This document shows positions 46,077 through 57,232 of a DNA stretch of 64,000 bases, in pieces. Where the stretch lies: assembly GCA_001600615.1 (NCBI GenBank), contig BCKK01000007.1, positions 898,431-962,430 on the forward strand, given 5' to 3'. Both the position numbers and the translations under genes were made by a program. This DNA is from Dioszegia crocea (lineage: Eukaryota; Basidiomycota; Tremellomycetes; Tremellales; Bulleribasidiaceae). The stretch's first letter is position 1, and each line of letters starts with the position of its first letter. A model generated the notes under the pieces. That model did no database searches, had not been told where the DNA came from, and saw only the letters and a list, made by a program, of their open reading frames with translations.

Positions 46077-47442
46077 ATGATTGGGAAACTCTTCCACTTT
46101 GAAAATGAGACTAAGAATCAGTCAGGGATATTTGGGGATATCAAAAATGATTTGATAGCTATGGTTGTGAGTTCTATCACTATTCTCGACACAAGAGCAT
46201 GAGCTGATACCTCTAGGGAGAGTTTGTGGGGACGGTACGTTGATTTCTTTCGGATGGACGCTATGATACAAGGACCTAATACTGATCCCTTCTCCAGGTC
46301 TTGTTCCTACTCTTCGCTCTAGGTGTAAATCATTGCTCTTCACTGCAACAGTGCCTTTACTTGTACTATGATCCAGTCGCTGAAATTTCAGGCCGTACAG
46401 AGTGTATCGACGAACCTGGCGCAAACAGGCAACAGCGCGGCCGGGGGTATATCTACACCGACTGGAGACCCAGCCGTCCGACTCATTGTGCATACAGATT
46501 CTGCTTGTACATGAGGCCTATACTGACTATCCTAGGGCTACTTCTACATGTCAGCAGCCTTCGGCCTATCACTCTTCGCTATGGCTTCGGTCTTTTACCG
46601 ATTTACCGGATCCATCTTTAACCCCTCAGTCGGACTCGCTCTGGTCCTCTGCGGCGTGATAAAACCGGTCCGCTTTGTCCGTACGTATCGTTATACATGT
46701 GCTCTAGCAGAGCTGACCGTTATCAGTCGTATCGGCAGCGCAGATGCTAGGCGGGATCGTCGCAGCGGCAATCCTGGATGGCCTCTGTCCTGGACAACTG
46801 GCCGTGACGGTCGCCCTGGGTCAAGGCACATCTATCGCACAAGGTCTCTTCATTGAGATGTTCACTACGGCCGCTTTGACATTGAGCGTCCTCATGCTGG
46901 CTGCTGGTATGTCCTGGTCTACCGTGTGAATATATCAGACACTGATGGGCTACGCAGAGAAACACCTTATGACTCCTCAAGCCCCGCTCGGCTTTGGCCT
47001 GACACTATGGGTGGTCATGCTATTCTCAATTCAATATACAGGAGGGGCAGTCAAGTAAGTTTCGGATCTCCTTCTGAGGTACTTAGGCATATTCTGACGA
47101 GGCAGCACGGCTCGAGCGTTCGGACCAGCCGTCATTTCTGGGTTTGACAACTATCACTGGATCTACTGTTAGTCATACTTTTGCCGGGAATCTTGTTAAG
47201 GCGTGGGTCTGGCGAATTAGCTGACGGCGATAGGGCTCGGACCAACCCTCGGTGGACTGCTCGCAGCTGTATTCTATGTCTTGCTGAAACACGTCCACTA
47301 CTGGCGCGTCAACCCTGATCAGGATTCGACCGATTCAAGTAAGTCTCTGCACGATTTAGGTCGTACTACTCCATGCGGCTGTGCCGAATCTGTCCTGCCG
47401 ATGCTGACTTGGGTAGGTAAATCCACCATGGCTGGGTTTTAA
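46077..47442 (+). CDS. Aquaporin (MIP family), tandem copy 2
   Basis: Paralogue of the preceding gene. The ATG at 46077 starts MIGKLFHFENETKNQSG. Matching blocks: DIKNDLIAM|..GEFVGT|VLFLLFALG; VQSVSTNLAQTGNSAAGG; GYFYMSAAFGLSLFAMASVFYRFTGSIFNPSVGLALVLCGVIKPVRF, first motif NPS; QMLGGIVAAAILDGL; GTSIAQGLFIEMFTTAALTLSVLML; QYTGGAVN|TARAFGPAVISGF, second motif NTA with the same split Asn codon; YHWIYW; and LGPTLGGLLAAVFYVLLKHVHYWRVNP. The end is SSKSTMAGF with TAA at 47440-47442. About 300 residues. Long stretches are identical to copy 1, which points to recent duplication or gene conversion. Both copies keep the Arg of the selectivity filter. Separate promoters of about 650 bases each could give them different expression. 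Confidence 0.92.
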
Positions 47443-47825
47443 TGCCCAAGCTGCATCCTCCATAAACTGCCTTTGGGCGAGTACAAGCCTTGACAACCTA
47501 GATCTATAGACGTCTCATATATATGTATCATACCATAATTTACTCAGCAACTATGTGTCGAGACTCTGGCTGAGCTACTGTGGCACTATAGCGCTCACCT
47601 GACACCCTCCTTGTTAAACGCGAGACGATAGAGCCACTCTACCATACATCTTGACCCTATCGGAGATGGCCGAAAGTCTCGGCCGGAGCTTGCCTGCTGG
47701 TGTCCAAGCTTGTCTTGCGCCTCGCCTTTGTGCTGTTGATCAACGCTGTGCATGCCTCATGATTGCATGTCTATCTAGTATACCAGTCGCGTACCGGAAC
47801 CTCACATAGACCTAGCAGATCGACT
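47443..47825. other. Intergenic region upstream of BCKDHA homologue
   Basis: About 380 bases between the last aquaporin and the next plus-strand gene. It holds an ATATATATG-containing patch near 47519 and otherwise nothing I recognise. Confidence 0.35.
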
Positions 47826-49881
47826 ATGAGCGCCCTAGCTGGAAGTTCCCGGGTTGGGCTGTCCGTGTCCCGCAGGATATCTGTTCCGCGGACGACCTCT
47901 ACCTCGCGTTTGAATAGAGGCTTGGTATGTCCATCTCGCCATGCTGAGCTTGGCTAATCAACGCTCTCGACCGGATCGTAAGCTGATAGAGTAGATCACA
48001 GGTCCACCCGCCAAAGCCCACCCCTCACACTCACACTCCGAGACCCCGACCTCCACCCCTCTGCCCTCTCCTACACCTTTACCGGAATTCACCATTCCCT
48101 CCCACGCGCCATACCCTCCACAAGATGGCTCAATCCCTAAAGGCGATGGCAGTCGGCCGCTGTATGTAGCGGGTAGCGCGGCGGAGCGACAGGCCAAACT
48201 CAGCAGAATGAGCAGTCCGCTCAGGAGGGGCACGTACGAGAGTTGGTGGACTGGCGATATGGGTTGGTTTAATGCTGTGTCAAAGGTGAGTCTGGAGCTG
48301 AAGATTGGGAATGGAGAAGAGCTGATGTGAGAGACTATACCGACGTATCGTGTTCTCGATGAAGAGGGTATCCCAGTTAAAAATGCGCAGATCCCACATG
48401 TGAGCTTCACTCTTTGGATCGATGGCCCGGCCAGTCAAGCTGATGGTCCTAGCTGGACAAAGAAGAAGCGCTGAAGATGTACAACATCATGGCTCTGATG
48501 CCTATCGTCGATAATATCCTATATCAGTCTCAACGCCAAGGCCGGATAAGCTTCTACATGCAGTGTTCGGGTGAAGAGGCGACTGTCATTGGGAGTTCGG
48601 CGGCACTTAGAGAAGGTGATGAGATCTTTGGACAATATGTGAGTTGGATCGAACTCGCCGCTGGCCGGGCTAGATTGAAACGATCAAGCTGACAAGAAAG
48701 CGAGAATCTGGGGCTTTGCTATATCGCGGTTTCACCCTTAAATCACTCATGGCTCAATGTTTCGGGAATGTTGAGGATACAGGGACGAAGGGGAGGCAGA
48801 TGCCTATTCACTACAGTGCGCCCGAGCTGGGGTTCCACACCATCACTAGTCCGCTTGCTACCCAGTAGGTCCACGAAGCAAACGCGTTAGCTTCACTTGC
48901 TGACTGTCAGAATGCCTCAAGCTGCAGGAGCGGCCTATGCCCTCAAGATCGATAAGGAGCGACAAGGCGATTGCGTGATTTGTTACTTTGGGGACGGAGC
49001 AGCCAGCGAGGGCGACTTCCACGCTGCACTGGGGATGAACTCGGTATTGGGCGGACCGTGTATCTGGCTGTGCCGGAACAACGGGTGAGCTCGAGGCCTG
49101 CAGCCGCTTCTCGAACTGGGAGTGGGAACACAGCTGATACCTGCAGATTCGCAATCTCCACTCCGATCATAGATCAATACGCCGGCGACGGTATTGCCGC
49201 CCGAGGACCAGCGTACGGTCTCGACACGATCCGAGTAGACGGGAACGACACGCTAGCCGTACTTGGTGCAGTGCGCGAAGCGAGGAGACGCGCAGTGGAG
49301 GGTAAGAAGGGAGTCTTGGTGGAATGTATGACGTACAGAGTGGGACATCACTCGACGAGTGATGATAGTTACAAGTACAGAGCGTTGGAGGAGGTTCAAG
49401 AATGGAATGTGGTTGGTGAGTTCTGCTTCCCCGTGTGACATCGAATCGGACCCGGCTGAAGGTGTAGATAATCCTTTGCATCGCTTCAGAGCCTATCTTG
49501 TTGCCCAAGGATGGTGGACTGAATCCGACGAGAAGGCTTTGTTGGCCAAACATAAGAAAGACGTCATGTTTGCTTTTGCGCGAGGGGAGAAGTTACCGAA
49601 GCCTAAACTTGGGGAGATGTTTACGGATGTTTGGGCCGTCAAGAAGGGAGAACAGGTGCCTGCTGTTATTGTGAGTTATCGGCGAGATGGAGCGCGGGTC
49701 GGGCGAGGATGAGGAATTGGAAATCGTACAACGGAGCTGATGTTGGCAGAGCGAGCAGCGTGCTGAGCTGGGAAGGTTGTTGAAGAAGTACGGCGAAGCG
49801 TGGAAACCTTGGAAAGATGGATTGAAGAAGTTTGCGGAACAAGGGGAGGATGTTATGGATACGGATGGACGGGGTGCCTGA
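47826..49881 (+). CDS. Branched-chain 2-oxoacid dehydrogenase E1 alpha subunit
   Basis: Mitochondrial thiamine-diphosphate enzyme subunit that, with E1 beta, decarboxylates the 2-oxo acids from Leu, Ile and Val. The ATG at 47826 starts [23 protein letters not shown], an Arg/Ser-rich presequence without acidic residues. A Pro/Ser-rich stretch follows, then [12 protein letters not shown] and [44 protein letters not shown], the E1 alpha hallmark. Later come [41 protein letters not shown] (ThDP/Mg GDG motif), WLCRNNGFAISTP and [17 protein letters not shown], the phosphorylation-loop region with the Ser residues that BCKD kinase targets in animals. It ends MDTDGRGA with TGA at 49879-49881. Eight introns, about 470 residues. 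Motifs separate it from pyruvate dehydrogenase E1 alpha. It converges with a family Q gene 165 bases away. Confidence 0.94.
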
Positions 49882-50046
49882 GGACTGGTCACCGATGCGT
49901 TGCCTTGGGGAAGTACGTTGTATCCATCTTTCGTTTAGTGATTATTGGTTTAAGGTCTGAGCTGCATCATTTCAACTACACCTTCCACAGGGAGTACATA
50001 TGCCCGCATAAGGCTATGAAAACCACCAATACATCACATATCGAGC

Positions 50047-51042
50047 TCAAGATCCATGAAATCTCTCAAATACACCCTGAAAGCTTCTTCTCTGCCCTTC
50101 CTCAGCCCCTGTCTGATCAGCATAAGGTACACTCGCAAGATCATGCAGTAAGTAGACTCACGAGGTTGTGTCTAGGTTGAGTGAAGAAATCTTGATTGAT
50201 GTATTGATCTCTGGCTGCTATGACAAGCTCTTCGTTATTGTCGTGCATGATATCAGGGTAGTTGGCGATCATCGTAGTGGGATGGGCAGTACCATAGCAG
50301 GCTGTGATGAGTTCCTCCCATCGCGGATGATTGCGGTCGATTGCGCAGCGTTCGGGAAGAGGAGCTATCACGTTGGATTAAAGTATTGAGCTGACTTCCA
50401 CATGGTAGAATAGAAAGGCAGCGCACGACAACGAGATGGCGAGAGAAGCTGACGTATGGGCCGAGATCACATTGAGACGCATAACTTTTGTCCAATGTCG
50501 TACCCCCCTCCAATTGGGATTGTAGATCGTCTCGATGGAGATTATACAGCCAGGGCATGGTGGGGCATTGACGAATAGCCTCGGGCGTGATCATTTCAGG
50601 CTCGATGAACACCCTTCTTGTATGAGTTGTGATGACTGGCGAAGAGAAATGGACTCACCCCCTCCTGGCCTGGTCATCACTTGGATATCTTCCCCGGCGC
50701 AAGATCAACCATCCCCCCGCCAATTCCACCTGCGCCAGCTTCTCTGGATCAGGCTTGAGATCATGTACCGCCTGATTTCTGCCTAGCAAGCGTAGATATG
50801 TTTGGACTGCTTGAGAATATCTGTTTACTTCAGTGATGCCGGGGCATAGCTCACTGCTTCAAGTCTGGCAGACCCAGCTTGTCTCCGTTCGATCCTATCT
50901 TTATGTCGATCAGATACGTGTATGGGTCTACAGCTATCCCGATTTCCGACTCCGTTTCGTTGATGGGTGGGACATGCCGCTGGAATGAGTTTGACAGGCC
51001 GATCTTCTTCTTGTGAAGGGAAGTTCGGGAACCGGCAGCCAT
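50047..51042 (-). CDS. Unrecognised family Q, copy A
   Basis: I do not recognise the family. The ATG at 51042 gives MAAGSRTSLHKKK; an in-frame GTG at 51129 was not used. Blocks in order: VDPYTYLIDIKIG; intron (phase 2 after the DLKQ codon); YSQAVQTYLRLLGRNQAV and QVELAGGWLILRRG; intron; VFIEPEMITPEAIRQCPTMPWLYNLHRDDL; intron; NVIAPLPERCAIDRNHPRWEELITACYGTAHPTTMI, then DNNEELVIAARDQY; intron; a last exon starting TGAEEGQRRSF and ending with TGA at 50047-50049. About 265 residues. The last exon is the least sure; it is shorter on recognisable content than in the other copies. Three tandem relatives lie at 60.5-64 kb with the same intron phases. No catalytic motif, signal peptide or membrane helix is seen. 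Confidence 0.75.
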
Positions 51043-51513
51043 CAAAGGAAGCGAAGGGATTCGAAGTTGTGTGGAGCAATCCGGATCAGCTTGACGTGGG
51101 TCCGCAAGACCCTTGTTGATGAATCTCACGCTCAGATGTACTGTAAGCTTATTCCTGTCTCGAGGTGATGAGTAAACGTCAGTACAGGGTCAAGATCTTC
51201 ATCGAGTCGAAATCTGAAACAAGGGGTCAGATGATATGTTTGGGAATGCCGGCATCGCTGTCGATCAAATATTGCCAGTCAGCTCATAGTAGCTCATAGT
51301 GCACAGGACCTCGTCCAGCAGCAGACGGTATATCAGATAGCCGGCACCATGTAACAGAGCTAACCAGCCCAAAGTAAGATGAAAGCGGAGTGGACGTGAA
51401 CTTCGGCAAGCACCGCAGGAGGACCGACCTACTGTATGGACGAGAGGCCGCACGTTGCAGCTGGTTCGCCTGTTTCAGTGCTTCATTGCTTCACTTCTAC
51501 TAATATCGTATCT
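51043..51513. other. Intergenic region with short direct repeat
   Basis: About 470 bases between family Q copy A and the small mitochondrial-type gene. It contains two adjacent copies of AGCTCATAGT near 51280-51300. No gene was recognised. Confidence 0.35.
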
Positions 51514-51859
51514 CTACGTGATGGTGGGTAGGTTGTCCATGCCCTTCTTCTCCATCTATACAGTGTCAGCCAGTGGAACCAAGTATCATCGACATCTACT
51601 CAGCAGCTCACCTTGTCGTTCTGCTCAACCGCATCGGGCTCAGCCTCCTTAGCCTCCTTGGTGATTTCCTCAGAAGGCACGACTTGTGCCTCTATAGCTC
51701 TGTCAGCCAGCTGTCCTCGGTTGCGCGACCCATGACATGTGACTCACCCGAAGCTTTGGTGTCTTCCTGAGGAGCCATTCTGAAAATGCTAGTGCTGAAT
51801 GAACGGGATGTGAGGGATGCGGAGGTAGATGTGAAGAGGTTTGTGGATCGTTTGAGCAT
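51514..51859 (-). CDS. Tiny predicted mitochondrial protein
   Basis: A three-exon gene easily missed because no single frame is long. The ATG at 51859 starts MLKRSTNLFTSTSASLTSRSFSTS, then IFRMAPQEDTKA. This beginning is basic and rich in Ser/Thr with no acidic residues, a typical matrix-targeting presequence whose cleavage might fall after SIFR. An intron (GTGAGT at about 51748, branch GCTGAC, end TAG) leads to EAQVVPSEEITKEAKEAEPDAVEQNDK, highly acidic and probably helical. A second intron leads to MEKKGMDNLPTIT and a TAG at 51514-51516. About 77 residues. I do not recognise the product. It is head-to-head with the telomerase gene, ATG to ATG 201 bases. Both introns have good donor, branch and acceptor, which supports a real gene. 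Confidence 0.6.
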
Positions 51860-52060
51860 ATGAAGGTGTGTATGGATACGATGCAAGCAGAAGAGAGAGA
51901 TCGAGTGTGCTCTTGAGCCTTTGGGCTGATCTGACGTCACCACACCGGTTAAACTAGCCGGGGGCTCGAGCGTGAGTTTATCCGGTGGACGCGACTGACA
52001 AGACTTTTGGGCGATGCCTTGCCTCTGATCCATACCTTGACTCATGTAGACGGCTAGGTC

Positions 52061-55000
52061 ATGGTTATAGCTGCTCAGGGCGCTACTAACTCGCACACAT
52101 CTGTAGATACGACAGATCCCGAGCCAGCCACCCAGCAAGATTCCATCAAGCACAAAACTCTATCGGCATACTACGCCTCGGTCCTCACCCTTCGGTCAAC
52201 GCTCAATGGCTATCCCACCGAACAGCTTCAGCGGCCTACAGATCCCGAAGAGTACACACATCTCCTAGAAGGATGTCTTGTTGCCACGCGTACGAGCTGT
52301 CAAGCCATCAGAGAGTCTGGTGAGCCCGAAGCTGAGGGGTCGCAGCAGGAAGCGATTGATAGGATCTTGCAGGAGGTTTCGAGGAAGGATAATTGGAAGA
52401 ATGTCCTCTTATTCGGCTTGAAGGTCAGTCTATAACTCCTGCTCAGAGCTCAGAGGGCTCAAAGGACGAGGACGTGGCTGATCTAGCCCAAGGCGTCGTA
52501 TGCCAATGTCGAACTTCCCATCAATACCTCTCGACCAGCATTCGAGAACCGACATGCGAATAGTCCAAGCGCAATCCTCCGTTCTCTCTCATGGAGGATT
52601 CTGCGATCAAGGTGAGCTTCGATGTCCGCTTCATACTGAGAAACTCGCCAAGCTGACTTCCGAAGAATTGGCGATGGGGCATTCCGGAATATTCTTGTTC
52701 ATCACTCCCTGTTCCTACCAGTGGGCAATAATTGTTATGCCCAACTTAGCGGTGTACCCTTATACGATCTGTATGACAACCCGTTCGGTCGGAAACCAGA
52801 GCGCTCGACCGCAGCACTGAATTCGGGGGCTGGGATTGGCAAGCGGAAGCGGGAGAACGAGGTGATGGGCGGAAGGCAGCGTAGGAAACGGCAAAAACAG
52901 TGCGGTACTGCGGGCTCTACGACATCAGGAGATCAGTCATCCGTTTCTGCCGGTGGTGCGGGGGAGAAGACTGGCGTGGATAAGCCAAGTGCGGGCAAGA
53001 CGGCGGATAGGATCATCCTTCGTGGAAAGATGTTTTATGGACAAATCAAGAAGGATAAATCGGGGAGAATACGTCCTGGACTGCCGAGCTTCCGTATGTC
53101 CATCCTTCTTTTTACAAGTAGTGTCAAGCTGAAAACTGCAGATATCCTGAACAAATCTCAACCACGCCCAGGATTCGCCGCCTCAGATACATCATGTCTC
53201 CACCTCCTCCATCAGATTTTTCCTAGTATGTTCGCCTCTGCCCCCAACGCCGCCAACCACAAGGGCCGACCGGCCCCTCTAGATCCCAACGAAGAGATCA
53301 GGATATTAGGTACCAAAGCGAGATTGATGGGTATGACGGGTATGATTCGAGAATTATACGCTCGGCATGCTGAGGTTGATTACTCGGCGTTGATGCGGCG
53401 GTGCGAAGCGCGGAAAGAGGTTAAAGAGGAGGATGGGCTGCAAGCTGTCAGTCAGAACTCGGTCGGGAGGTTTGTGGTTCAGGTGGTGAAGGGGTTATTC
53501 CCGGTTACGATTATGGGGAGTGAGCATAATCAGCAGGTGTTGATGAGACGTAAGTTGGCTCTTTATATGGGAGTGTAAGTGTTGAAGAGAGCTGATCCCA
53601 GTATAGATATCCGTCATTTTATCGAAATGAGGCAGCATGAGGTCATTGACTTACAGACGCTCATGCAGGATATCCGGATTGAGGATTTCGCCTGGGCACG
53701 TATATCAACGGGCGGACAGAGGAATACAGCCAACGAAGCGAGGAAGAGAAGGGTGCTGGTGGAAGATTTCATCCATTGGATCTTTGCAGAATGGCTCATG
53801 CCCTTGTTGAAAGTAAGTTGACCCCCATTCTCACTCACATAGGGGATAGTTCGGAAAGCTTACAATGTCAGAACACATTCTACATCACTGAGACTGCCGC
53901 GACGAGGTATGAGACGGTGTATTACCTCCAGGCGGACTGGGAAAGAGAGACTAAGCCTCATCTACGGAAGTTGGAAATCCAGCTCTTGGAGGAGTTGACT
54001 CCGGTACGTGATCTTCCACAGCTGGCTCCTTCAGTCTGAGCTCGGGGCATTAAGCTGATGCGATACAGGACCAAGCGCACTTTGCCAAACATGGTCCATT
54101 GGGCGTATCGGCTGTACGGCTCGTACCCAAGCCAAACGGGTTTAGACCTATCGTGAACCTAGGCAAACGTCTGGTAAGCTTTCGAGCTCGAAATTGTGTT
54201 CATCAACGGGTGGGATATAGCTGACCATGATTTAGAATGCTAAGTCTATGTCTGCTTTACCTGCTTTTACGACGACTAAGACTACGACGGCCAATCAAGT
54301 GTTGAGAGGCTTGCATCAGGTACTGACGTGTGAGAAGGTCAGTTTTGCTGCGCCCTGCGTAAGGAGGTCCAGAGTATAGCTGATGTGGATAGGAGCGGCA
54401 TAAGAGCCAAATGGGATGTACCCTCTTTGGGACGAATGAGGTGTTTGCGCCTCTACAGCAGGTCAAACGAGAGTTGTTGAAGAAGCATGGAACTTTGTCA
54501 GTTGGAACATCCGGGTTACTCGGGCTGAGGAACGAAAGCTGACTGTCTCAGACCCAGACTATACTTTGTCAAGATGGACATCAAGTCTGCGTTTGATACC
54601 ATCAAGCAGGATAAGATACTGGAGATTGTTGAAGAGATGCTGGATAAGGTAAGTTTCAAAGCTGGTGTATCCCTTGACATGGTACAGCAGGAGCTGACAC
54701 ATCTCCAGGACAATGACTACTGCCTCATGATGTACAGCCTCCTCCTACCTCCAGCTAGTAAAGCTAGTCAAGCCATGTCGAGGCGACTATGGAAATATCA
54801 CGCTGCGCCAAATGGTGAGCTGTCCTTTCGTTATCTGTTGTCATGATGAAACATTAAAACCTTGAAGCTGATGCGACACAGATGGCCAATCGACAGCATT
54901 CACTCAGCACGCCACGACGTTCGCAAAACCTCTGCGGAACGCCGTGCTCGTCGACCTCATGCGGCGGAAATACGTCACCAAGGAGGATTGTATGCAGTTG

Positions 55001-56319
55001 CTCAAGATCCATATCCAGAATAACGTCTGGGAGGTAAACTTAGTGGTCAACGGAAATGTCAAGGCTAAGCTGACGCACTAGGTTGAAGGAAAGCTTTTCC
55101 GCCAAAAGACGGGTATTCCCCAAGGGTCCAAAATCAGTTCTTTGCTCTGCTCATTCTTCTACGCTGTGCTAGAGAGGGAACATCTGGGATTTACAACTGC
55201 GCCTTGTTCAGTGAGTTGACTGGCGCCGTTAGTGGATACCGCAGACCAGCTGATATTCGCCAGCGCCTCCTTCGATACATTGATGATTTCCTATACATTA
55301 CCGATAACCTTTCCCTCGCCCGGAAATTTGTCCAGCGAATGCAAGTTGGTTTCCCTGCTTTTGGTGCCTTTATATCGCCTGGAAAGACATTATTGTCATT
55401 CGAGTATGCGTCCGGAAGTCAGGTGGCTCCGATTTGCGTAGGGAGCGATGGGAAATCATGTGAGCTTTGAAATAGATCACGTAGATATTCATGAGCTGAT
55501 GAGGTAGATTTCCCTTATTGTGGGTTCTTGATTGATACCGTTACGCTGGATATCAGTATGGACTATGTCCGAGTAATGGATACGCGCAAGTCTTTGTGGC
55601 CGTGGGTGTCGTTTTCAGGACTGATTGATTGCAGATATCAAGCAATCGTTCGCTCTGAGATTTCATCGTCGGAAACCCTCCGCTTTTGTCGGGTGGTTCA
55701 GCCGTCAATTGGAGAACAGAAACCATGTCGCCTATGTCAGTTACTCTCTTCAATACCGACAGGGCCGGGAGCTGATCAATCCAGCTCGACTCCAAGCATA
55801 ACGACGCACATACAGTCCAAATGAATGTCTTCCTCAACTTTGCGTTGACGTGTATGAAGGTACCGCTATATTTCGCCTTGAAGCCTGGTTCTAGATTGAG
55901 CGCTGGACAAGCCAAGAATATTGCAGGTGAGTGGTGTGCTGGTTGGGAGATGAGAGAGGGACGGTCGCTGATGGGGTAGACGCTCTCTGCGCCGCAGCGG
56001 AGTACACGTATATGGCCGGTCGGTCCCGGGTTCAATTCGCTTCAAGATTCGAGGGTGGGAAGGGCCACTACGACATCAAGAAACGAGAGTTCATGCAGTA
56101 CGTCCCTTGGTTGGCGATTCGATCTGTGGGTGGTGCTGATCGGGCAGCATTGCTCAATCGGCAATGGTCAAGGTTTTGGCTAAGAAGGCTTCTCAATTCA
56201 AGTTGATTGTTTCTGCGTTGAACGATAAGATGGGCGATAGTCGGAGATTCGGGTTGAACGACCAGTTTGGGGATGTGGTAGTTGAAGCTTGGGACGCTGT
56301 GAAGAATGTCAAATATTAG
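52061..56319 (+). CDS. TERT: Telomerase reverse transcriptase catalytic subunit
   Basis: Copies the telomerase RNA template onto chromosome ends in the nucleus. The ATG at 52061 starts MVIAAQGATNS. TEN domain: NWKNVLLFGLK|PKASYANV, then RIGDGAFRNILVHHSLFLP and CYAQLSGVPLYDLYD. A basic linker (GKRKRENEVMGGRQRRKRQKQ) may be a nuclear signal. RNA-binding domain: GLPSF|HILNKSQ, LFPVTIMGSEHNQQVLMR|HIRHFIEMR, RIEDFAWARI and motif T NTFYITETAATRYETVYYL. RT domain: motif 1 VRLVPKPNGFRPIVNLGK, motif A LYFVKMDIKSAFDTI, motif B' FRQKTGIPQGSKISSLLCSFFYA, motif C LLRYIDDFLYITD. C-terminal extension: LDSKHNDAHTVQMNVFLNF, ending AVKNVKY with TAG at 56317-56319. The catalytic Asp residues of motifs A and C are present. 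Around 18-20 short introns; about 1,000 residues. The TEN and T motifs exclude a retrotransposon origin. Confidence 0.96.
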
Positions 56320-56428
56320 TTGGAGTATCCAATGGTCTTTTGCCACCCAAGCACCAATTCCAGCTGCAGTGTTTCTTCCATGCGATCCCATGCATCGTAC
56401 AAAACGCCCTTTAGACCCAACGCCTGCT

Positions 56429-57232
56429 CTAGATGGTGGTCTCGTCTATCGTCGTTAGCTTTGGGCATACCACCTCGAAATTTCAACTCACAAGGCAGAG
56501 CAGTCAAAGTCTGGGGGACGTTCCCCTTGATGGAGATGACCCTAGATTCACGGGGCTGAGCGGGCAATCGCTTGAGCTGGATAAACTCTCCCTTCTCCTT
56601 GGCCTCCTTCTTCTTTTGCGCATTGGACTTGACACGGTCCAAAAACTCCTTCCGGCACTTGGAGTGCTTGACGTGCTCCACTCGGATGTTGACACGCTTC
56701 TCGAGGTATCGGCCGTTGACAACCTTGTAGCAGATGACACCGACGGCACGGGCGGTAACGTTGTAGACGATACCGGTTTTGCCGTGGTAGACTGAGGTAT
56801 AAGGAAGAATTCGACCAAAAAGTTGTCGCTATGCAAAAAGGGCAGACTTACATTTGTGGGGCATACCCTTCTGCTGAGACGAGTTCGCCTTGATGTCGAC
56901 AATGTCTCCGACACGGTAGTCAACCATGAAGGTGGATAGGTTGGGGGATCCGTGGTCTGTTGCGCCAATATAAGGTCGGGTGTAAAATTTCGCCAGCATT
57001 TCGGTCCGTCATGGTGTGGATAGGTAGGATAGGGGAATATGGAGGTTTTCGATGAGGATCAAGGAGGATGATCAGATAGATATGCAGGTGGTGGAATTCG
57101 AGAGGAAAAATCTAGATCAGCGATTCGTCCTCTTCCAACGATCCTAATCCCGTCCAATTCGCCCAACGCACCCTTGAACCCCTTCCTGAACATGTGGCGC
57201 GTGCGCGCGCGCATACCGAATGAGTGGGGCAT
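56429..57232 (-). CDS. RPL21: Ribosomal protein eL21
   Basis: Large-subunit cytosolic ribosomal protein. The ATG at 57232 starts MPHSFGMRARTRHMFRKGFK, followed by an intron of about 200 bases. Then DHGSPNLSTF, VDYRVGDIVDIKANSSQQKGMPHK, an intron, FYHGKTGIVYNVTARAVGVICYKVVNGRYLEKRVNIRVEHVKHSKCRKEFLDRV, and QLKRLPAQPRESR. The frame appears to run on for another 50 codons. A last intron (GTGAGT donor, CGATAG acceptor) instead joins PQTLTALP to YETTI and a TAG at 56429-56431, giving the conserved eL21 C-terminus. About 160 residues, as in other eukaryotes. It is divergent from the uS4 gene across 425 bases, a likely shared ribosomal-protein promoter. Its 3' end faces the telomerase gene 110 bases away. 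Confidence 0.95.

Noticed and set aside
51042..51129. Longer N-terminus for family Q copy A
   Set aside because: The extension begins at a GTG, not ATG; the first in-frame ATG is at 51042.
56020..56060. tRNA-like GGGTTCAATTC sequence
   Set aside because: It lies inside a coding exon of telomerase, and no acceptor or anticodon stems could be matched around it.
52061..56319. Reverse transcriptase motifs as a sign of a retrotransposon
   Set aside because: The motif T, the TEN-type N-terminus, the single-copy context, the many introns and the absence of gag, integrase or endonuclease domains identify telomerase.
56316..56428. C-terminal extension of eL21 by 50 codons
   Set aside because: It reads through an intron with good donor and acceptor; splicing restores the universal YETTI end of eL21.
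57034..57170. C/D-box snoRNA in the first intron of eL21
   Set aside because: Ribosomal-protein introns often host snoRNAs, but no convincing paired C and D boxes with terminal stem were seen on the transcribed strand.
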